Of a DNA stretch of 64,000 nt, positions 59,213 to 64,000 are shown piece by piece. Source of the stretch: Enterobacteriaceae bacterium 4M9 (GTDB lineage: Bacteria; Pseudomonadota; Gammaproteobacteria; Enterobacterales; Enterobacteriaceae); contig JAADJJ010000001.1 in assembly GCA_010092695.1 (NCBI GenBank), positions 1,240,001 through 1,304,000 on the forward strand, in the 5' to 3' direction. Each line of letters begins with the position of its first letter. Positions within the stretch are counted from its first letter, which is position 1. The notes under the pieces were generated by a model. It was not told the DNA's origin. It saw nothing but the letters and a program-made list of their open reading frames with translations, and ran no database searches. A program made the position numbers and the translations under genes.

Positions 59213-59773
59213 ATGCCAGACACAGAAGGTAGGGTGATCAGGTTCAACGCCGATATCAGTTATCGCTATCCTGTCACCACGCAAAGAGATCGTAATAACG
59301 CTCAACGTCTGCAGCAGTTCATGGATGACACCGTCGACCCTTTCGACCGGACGACGTTAAAAGGCCACGTGACCGCCACTGCTTTTATCGTCGACAGACA
59401 GCGGGAATATGCGCTTATGCTCCATCACAGAAAGCTCAATATGTGGCTACCGCCCGGCGGTCACTGCGATGGCAATGCCGATGTAATGAATACGGCAATA
59501 AGAGAAACGCAGGAAGAAACCGGAATTAAACAGGTCACCGTTGTTGGTTCTGACATTTTTGATATTGATATTCATCTTATTCCCGCAAATAGCCGGGAGC
59601 CTGAGCATTATCATTATGACGTGCGCTTTCTGATGGAGGTCGACAGAAACACCTTAACGGAAATAAATAACGACGAAGCGCTAAAGCTGGAGTGGGTCAA
59701 AATTGACCGCCTTGATGATTATACGCAGCTCCCGTCCGTACTGGTGTTGAGAGATAAAGTGGAGTTGCTATGA
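59213..59773 (+). CDS. Nudix hydrolase
   Basis: This is a 186-aa cytoplasmic Nudix-family protein. The Nudix box is GGHCDGNADVMNTAIRETQEETGI; the REx2EE core that binds metal is intact, but the first Glu of Gx5E is Ala. Nudix enzymes hydrolyse nucleoside diphosphates linked to other groups. It opens a probable operon and overlaps the next gene by 4 bp (ATGA). A role in hydrolysing a nucleotide-sugar intermediate of the pathway downstream is plausible but inferred from context. Confidence 0.85.
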   Translation: MPDTEGRVIRFNADISYRYPVTTQRDRNNAQRLQQFMDDTVDPFDRTTLKGHVTATAFIVDRQREYALMLHHRKLNMWLPPGGHCDGNADVMNTAIRETQEETGIKQVTVVGSDIFDIDIHLIPANSREPEHYHYDVRFLMEVDRNTLTEINNDEALKLEWVKIDRLDDYTQLPSVLVLRDKVELL

Positions 59774-60762
59774 AAATCGCGTTTATTGGTTTTGGTGCTC
59801 AGGCTCGAGAAAATCTTATTCCGGCATGCAGTACGCTATTCGGCGTTGAAATTGCAGCTATCTGCGACAGCGACCCGGTAAAGTGTATGGAAGCGGCGGC
59901 GTTATTTAATTTCGATCAGTCGCGCATCTTTAATGACCACCGGGAAATGATGGACAACTGCAAGCCTGATGCCGTCATTGTGGCCTGCTATCCGACAGAA
60001 CACTACCGTATTGCCTGCGATGCCATTGAGCGCGGCATTCCGGTATTTGTGGAAAAACCGGTCGCCTCCACCTCGCAACAGGTTATCCACCTTGCAGAGC
60101 TGGCCGAGCGCAAGGGGGTGGTGACAGGCACCGGCATGAACTTCCGTTTTGCCGAAGTGACCGAGCGCATTAAGCAAATTGCAGGCGACAATGTGCAAAT
60201 GATTAGCCTGCGCCAGATGGCGAATAAGCCGGTGGGTACGCTCTGGGATTACGACAGCGTGCTGCGCTCATTCCTGCATGCACAAACCATTCACGGCCTG
60301 GATCTGCTGATTCATCTGTGCGGGCCTGTGAAGCGCCTGTCTGTTGCCAACAACAGCCACGGCGAGAAGATTATGTTCAGTGCCTTAATGGAATTTGCCG
60401 GTGGTGCGCACGGCACGCTGATAACCAGCAATATGTCGCCGCATTTTACGTTTGATCTCGACGTGCTGGCGCAGGACAAATTGCATATTAAAAGTACCAG
60501 CTTAAATACCATTAGCGTGGCGGAGGTTGATAAAACCTATATTCAGGGTGAGAACAAACGCTGGTGCGATATATGGGCGGCAAGTCCGCTGTCATCCGGC
60601 TATTCTCGTGCCGGGTATGCCGGCGAGTTACTCGATTTTATTAGCGCTATTCAGTCAGGCGACCGGGATTCACAAACTGCTATATCAACGTTAATTGAAA
60701 CCTATCGCTGTATGGATGCCATTGAAAAACAATGTTGCCAACTATTAGCCGTTAATTATTAA
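59770..60762 (+). CDS. Gfo/Idh/MocA-family NAD(P)-dependent oxidoreductase
   Basis: This is a 330-aa dehydrogenase. The N-terminal Rossmann fold starts MKIAFIGFGAQARENLIPA, with the characteristic EKP motif in GIPVFVEKPVAST; the C-terminal alpha/beta domain has GTGMNFRFAE and HGLDLLIHLCGP. Family members oxidise hydroxyls of sugars or cyclitols to ketones. The product would be the natural substrate for the following DegT-type aminotransferase. It overlaps the Nudix gene by 4 bp. Confidence 0.87.
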   Translation: MKIAFIGFGAQARENLIPACSTLFGVEIAAICDSDPVKCMEAAALFNFDQSRIFNDHREMMDNCKPDAVIVACYPTEHYRIACDAIERGIPVFVEKPVASTSQQVIHLAELAERKGVVTGTGMNFRFAEVTERIKQIAGDNVQMISLRQMANKPVGTLWDYDSVLRSFLHAQTIHGLDLLIHLCGPVKRLSVANNSHGEKIMFSALMEFAGGAHGTLITSNMSPHFTFDLDVLAQDKLHIKSTSLNTISVAEVDKTYIQGENKRWCDIWAASPLSSGYSRAGYAGELLDFISAIQSGDRDSQTAISTLIETYRCMDAIEKQCCQLLAVNY

Positions 60763-60788
60763 TTCGCATCCCGAGTGAGGAATATTTT

Positions 60789-61913
60789 ATGGCTAATAAA
60801 GCCTATCAGAACCTGCACATTAATTTTGACCAGAGCGATTATAATGCCGTGCTCGCGTCATTTAATACCACCAGCTTTTCCGGTAAATCACCCATTATTG
60901 GCGAGTATGAATCCGTCATCGCCAATTATTTTGGAAGCTCAAACGCGCTGGCCTGTTGTAATGGCACGGTAGCCATTGAACTTGCCCTGCGCGGCCTGGA
61001 TATTAAGCCCGGTTCACGCGTAGCGCTACCGCCAACGGCACCGATTATGACCATTCTGCCCATTATCACCGCAGGCTGCGTGCCGGTGTTTTGCGATGTG
61101 TCCGCGCTGTCGTTCTCACCTGACCTGGCGCACCTGCAAGCGCTCCACCGCGAGCAGCCGATTGCAGCACTCATCGTGGTGCCAATGTGGGGTTATCCGC
61201 TGGAAATGCGGGCGGTGGCAGAAACCTGTCGTGCGCTGAATATTCGCCTGATTGAAGACTGCGCCCACGCGTTTGGCACCCAATCAGACGGCCAGTATCT
61301 CGGCACGTTCGGTGACGTTTCCTGCTTTTCGACCCACGAGCGCAAAATGGTCAGCACCGGCGAAGGCGGCTTTTGCCTTACCAGCGATGAAAACGTCTAC
61401 GAGCGGATGTTGAGCTGGCAGCAGCACGGCTTAAAACCGTCGAGTCGCGCCAGTCAGTACCTGCTGGGTGAGGATATCGGCACCAACTACAAGCTGCCGC
61501 CGCTGTGCGCCGCGCTGGGTATTAACCAGTTCGCTCGGCTGGACCAGAAGCTGGCCGAGCGGCGCGAGCGCGTGGCGAAAGTGCGTAAGGCGCTGTCAGC
61601 CATCCCGACCATTCGCGAGTTCCCGCGCCACCAGAATGCCGAGGTGAACGGCTACGCCATGGTGTATTACCACCTCAACGGCTCCAGCGTGACGCAGGGC
61701 GAGCGCATGCTGACGCAGGGCGTTATGTCCGACACCACGCGCTATCGCTACAAACCGCTGTACCGCGAACCGGCGTTCACCCAATACGCCCGCGCGTGTC
61801 CCAATGCGGAGCACATCATCGACACGATTTTCACCGTTCCGTGCCACGAAGGGCTGGACGACAGTGATATCGACTACATCGTGAGTGTCGTTAACGACAA
61901 CTTTCAAAGCTGA
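60789..61913 (+). CDS. DegT/DnrJ/EryC1-family aminotransferase (paralog 1)
   Basis: This is a 374-aa PLP enzyme of the sugar aminotransferase family. The PLP lysine K186 is in STHERKMVSTGEGG, and the pyridine-binding D157 is in LIEDCAHAFG, so it should be active. NALACCNGTVAIELALRGL is the family N-terminal motif. GAGTGAGGAATATTTT precedes the ATG, and it lies 26 bp after the dehydrogenase gene. It would aminate a keto-sugar or keto-cyclitol made by that enzyme; the specific substrate is unknown. Confidence 0.9.
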   Translation: MANKAYQNLHINFDQSDYNAVLASFNTTSFSGKSPIIGEYESVIANYFGSSNALACCNGTVAIELALRGLDIKPGSRVALPPTAPIMTILPIITAGCVPVFCDVSALSFSPDLAHLQALHREQPIAALIVVPMWGYPLEMRAVAETCRALNIRLIEDCAHAFGTQSDGQYLGTFGDVSCFSTHERKMVSTGEGGFCLTSDENVYERMLSWQQHGLKPSSRASQYLLGEDIGTNYKLPPLCAALGINQFARLDQKLAERRERVAKVRKALSAIPTIREFPRHQNAEVNGYAMVYYHLNGSSVTQGERMLTQGVMSDTTRYRYKPLYREPAFTQYARACPNAEHIIDTIFTVPCHEGLDDSDIDYIVSVVNDNFQS

Positions 61914-61931
61914 AGATAAGCGGGTGTGAAG

Positions 61932-62927
61932 ATGATCCTTGCAAACGAATTTAACTGTCCCGACAGGGCGAAGAAACGTGAGCTGGATGCGGTGATGGCA
62001 GTGGCGGCCGGGGATATGGAGATGTCCCTGTCAACGGTGGCGCTGTTTGAAAAAGAGTTGGCCGAATGGGCGGGCTTCACGCAAAGCGTGAGCGCTTCGT
62101 CGGATACCGGCAGCGTCAGCGTGATGCTCGGCGCGCTGGGCTTTCGTTTTGGCGACGAAGTGATTGTCAGCCCGGACGTGCCGCCCTGGGTTATTGCACC
62201 GCTGCTGCACGCGGGCCTGACGCTTGCCGTGGTTGATTACGAGCCGGGCACGCTGCGTGTGAACACGCCTGCGCTGGAGCGTCTGATTAGCAGTAAAACG
62301 CGGGCCATTCTGGTCTCCTCGCCGTTTGGCTGCCAGCAGGACTTTAGCGAGCTACTGGCGCTGGGGCGCAGAAAGCGCCTCGTCACCCTGATTGAGATGA
62401 CCGAGGCGTTGGGGGTGACTTTTGAAAAACGGCGCCTTTACGACGGCTTTGATATCGGGCTGCTGTCGCTTAAAGAAGGGCACTCCGATATCTCAACCGG
62501 CGAGGGCGGGGCGCTGCTGTTTCGCAGCGCCGAATGGGCACGGCGCGCCAAAAGTTACGCCCAGTTTTCAGATCTCGACGGTGTAAACCCCGGCGTTAAC
62601 CACAAACTAAGCGGTATTCAGTGCGCGGTGGGACGGTTGCGCATCAAGGCGCTGACCGCGCGTATTGTAGGCTATCGCGACAGCGCGTACCGCATTGCGG
62701 CGTACTGCCAGCAGCGCGGCGTCAGCCAGCTGCCGCGCCTGGCCGGACGCATGGCCGGGCGGGCGGTGGTGGTCGACAAAACGGCGGCCGAGGCGGCGGA
62801 CCTTTCCTGGCGGGAGTTGCCGCTGCTCACCCACTACCTGGCACCGCTGGAAAACCTGGCGCCGGAGGCGGCGCGCATGGCGCAGGCCTGGTGCGGCATA
62901 CATGTGGATGAGTGGGGTGAGTACTGA
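61932..62927 (+). CDS. DegT-family paralog 2 without the PLP lysine
   Basis: This 331-aa protein has the DegT/DnrJ fold (SVSASSDTGSVSVMLGALG; DISTGEGGALL), but the position of the PLP lysine is Ser185 (in KEGHSDISTGEGG) and the usual pyridine-binding Asp is Met156 (in LIEMTEALG). It should not form a PLP Schiff base in the normal way. It may be a structural or regulatory partner of a neighbouring paralog or have a different reaction; compare the His-for-Lys dehydratases ColD and E1, though Ser here is another change. A GTG two codons earlier is an alternative start. It overlaps paralog 3 by 1 bp. Confidence 0.85.
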   Translation: MILANEFNCPDRAKKRELDAVMAVAAGDMEMSLSTVALFEKELAEWAGFTQSVSASSDTGSVSVMLGALGFRFGDEVIVSPDVPPWVIAPLLHAGLTLAVVDYEPGTLRVNTPALERLISSKTRAILVSSPFGCQQDFSELLALGRRKRLVTLIEMTEALGVTFEKRRLYDGFDIGLLSLKEGHSDISTGEGGALLFRSAEWARRAKSYAQFSDLDGVNPGVNHKLSGIQCAVGRLRIKALTARIVGYRDSAYRIAAYCQQRGVSQLPRLAGRMAGRAVVVDKTAAEAADLSWRELPLLTHYLAPLENLAPEAARMAQAWCGIHVDEWGEY

Positions 62928-64000
62928 TGATTTCCCCCATTACCGATAATTTCTGGCCGGTGGGCGAGGGCGAAGAAGCGTACCTGCTGGAGGCGCTGGC
63001 AAAGGGCATTGGCGGCGACAGCGATATCGTGCGCCGCTATGAGCAGCGGCTGAAAACCCACTTCGGCGCGCGCCATGCCATAGCCGCCTCGTCGGGCTAC
63101 GGGGCGCTGGTGGTGGCGATGTCGGCCTGTGGCCTGCGCCCTGGTGACAAGGTGCTGCTCACGCCTACCTGCCCACTGTGCACGGTGTACGCCCTGACCT
63201 TTATGCGCCTGGAACCGGTGTTTTGCGATATTCGCCCGGACGATTTCACGCTGGATCTGAAAATGGCCGAGCGGCTTATCGACAGCAAAACCCGCGCCAT
63301 TATCGACATCCCGATGTGGGGCTACCCGGTGGCGGCGCAGGAGGTGGCGGAATTTGCCCGCGACCGTGGACTGTATTACCTGCTTGATATTGCGCTGGCG
63401 CACCGGGCGACGCTCAACGGCGCGCTGCTGTGGACGTATGCAGACATCGCGACCTTCTCCACGCACCACAGCAAGAACCTGGTGACCGGCGAGGGCGGGG
63501 CGCTGCTGACCAATAACGCCCGTCTGGCTGAGCGCGCGCGCGAATTCACGCGCTGCGAATACCGGGCCGATAAACCGCCGGTGCTTAATTTTGCTCTCGG
63601 CGGGTTGCAGGCGGCCCTTGGGCTGGCGCGCCTGGGTCGGCTTGAGGATGACGTGCGCCATCGGCTTGCCACCATGCAGGCCATCAGCCAGCGTCTGACC
63701 AACCCTTATCTTGAGCCGCTGCCGCTGGTGGCAGGCGGTGAACCTGCCGGTACCCGGCTTCTGGTGCGCGCACGCACTGGCAGCAACGCGGCACTGCTGG
63801 CGCACCAGGCGCGTGCCGGTATTGCGTCAGATATCGCGCTCTATAACTGCAAAGCGCTGTACCAGTACCCGGTAATGCGCGAGTGGGCAACGGCCTGCCC
63901 TAACGCTGAACGCATGCTCGGCTCCATCACGACGGTGCCGGTTCATCCGGGGATCCGTGATGACGAGGCGCAGACCATTGTCGACGTGCTCAACAACTTT
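62927..64000 (+). CDS. DegT/DnrJ/EryC1-family aminotransferase (paralog 3), cut by the window edge
   Basis: The frame is open from ATG 62927 to the last base (358 codons) with no stop, so the 3' end is missing, probably by only a few codons judging by paralog 1. PLP lysine K183 (STHHSKNLVTGEGG) and D154 (YLLDIALAH) are intact. The family N-terminal segment is HAIAASSGYGALVVAMSACGL. Its start overlaps the stop of paralog 2 (TGATG), so the two proteins are made together, which would suit a complex. A 323-codon open frame on the opposite strand is a shadow. Confidence 0.9.
   Translation, partial: MISPITDNFWPVGEGEEAYLLEALAKGIGGDSDIVRRYEQRLKTHFGARHAIAASSGYGALVVAMSACGLRPGDKVLLTPTCPLCTVYALTFMRLEPVFCDIRPDDFTLDLKMAERLIDSKTRAIIDIPMWGYPVAAQEVAEFARDRGLYYLLDIALAHRATLNGALLWTYADIATFSTHHSKNLVTGEGGALLTNNARLAERAREFTRCEYRADKPPVLNFALGGLQAALGLARLGRLEDDVRHRLATMQAISQRLTNPYLEPLPLVAGGEPAGTRLLVRARTGSNAALLAHQARAGIASDIALYNCKALYQYPVMREWATACPNAERMLGSITTVPVHPGIRDDEAQTIVDVLNNF

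Noticed and set aside
62834..63805. Open frame of 323 codons on the minus strand
   Set aside because: It is antisense to DegT paralogs 2 and 3, which keep their motifs; its composition is of a GC-rich shadow frame.
1..64000. CRISPR arrays, rRNA genes and insertion sequences
   Set aside because: No regularly spaced repeats, rRNA sequence or transposase gene was seen on either strand.

Overview
The window is chromosomal DNA of a member of the Enterobacteriaceae. From the left edge to about 26.7 kb, gene content, order and protein sequence closely follow the E. coli/Salmonella stretch from ssrS and zapA to glyU, with insertions. The genus cannot be fixed from the sequence alone: the proteins are clearly diverged from E. 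coli and the core is GC-rich.

Core, 1-26736: 6S RNA and zapA (minus strand); ygfB-pepP-ubiH-ubiI (proline peptidase and ubiquinone hydroxylases); the glycine cleavage operon gcvTHP behind a leader with four GcvA-type CTAAT boxes; ygfF; a YhjA-type three-haem cytochrome peroxidase; bglA; an RpiR-type regulator; an HD phosphohydrolase; trhA; ygfZ; sdhE-ygfX; fldB; xerD-dsbC-recJ-prfB-lysS; actS (ygeR) and tRNA-Gly(CCC) glyU. prfB carries its normal programmed +1 frameshift. lysS carries a one-base insertion that breaks the frame.

Inserted element, 26720-33170: the 17-bp 3' end of glyU is repeated at 33154-33170 and brackets a 6.45-kb element. It encodes a tyrosine integrase, a protein with an Rx4H HEPN-like motif, a KilA-N-like protein, small proteins, a membrane protein on the opposite strand, and a charged protein followed by a coat-like protein and a strong terminator, an order that recalls T7 genes 9-10-Tphi. 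Just after the HEPN-like gene lie two tandem single-subunit phage RNA polymerase promoters, one T3-like and one T7-like. No such polymerase is encoded in the window. My reading is a phage satellite that is switched on by the RNA polymerase of an infecting T7-like phage. This is the most interesting part of the window.

Accessory region, 33171-64000: (i) a minus-strand chaperone-usher fimbrial operon (major subunit, chaperone, usher, tip adhesin) followed by an HD-GYP c-di-GMP phosphodiesterase, a MarT-like membrane-bound activator, a FidL-like protein and an FNR-type regulator that keeps all four cluster cysteines; (ii) a LysR regulator divergent from an MFS exporter, a YahK-type alcohol dehydrogenase and a secreted alpha/beta hydrolase; (iii) a three-lipoprotein CsgG/DUF4810/DUF799 operon; (iv) a MarR-controlled periplasmic molybdenum hydroxylase cluster (cytochrome c, 2Fe-2S subunit, Mo subunit, MocA-like, XdhC-like), in which the same palindrome lies before marR and before xdhC; (v) decayed genes (an NTF2-like gene and an EamA transporter) and a family 25 glycosyltransferase; (vi) a cluster running off the right edge with a Nudix hydrolase, a Gfo/Idh/MocA dehydrogenase and three DegT-type aminotransferase paralogs. 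The middle paralog has lost the PLP-binding lysine. This last cluster looks like an uncharacterised amino-sugar or aminocyclitol pathway.
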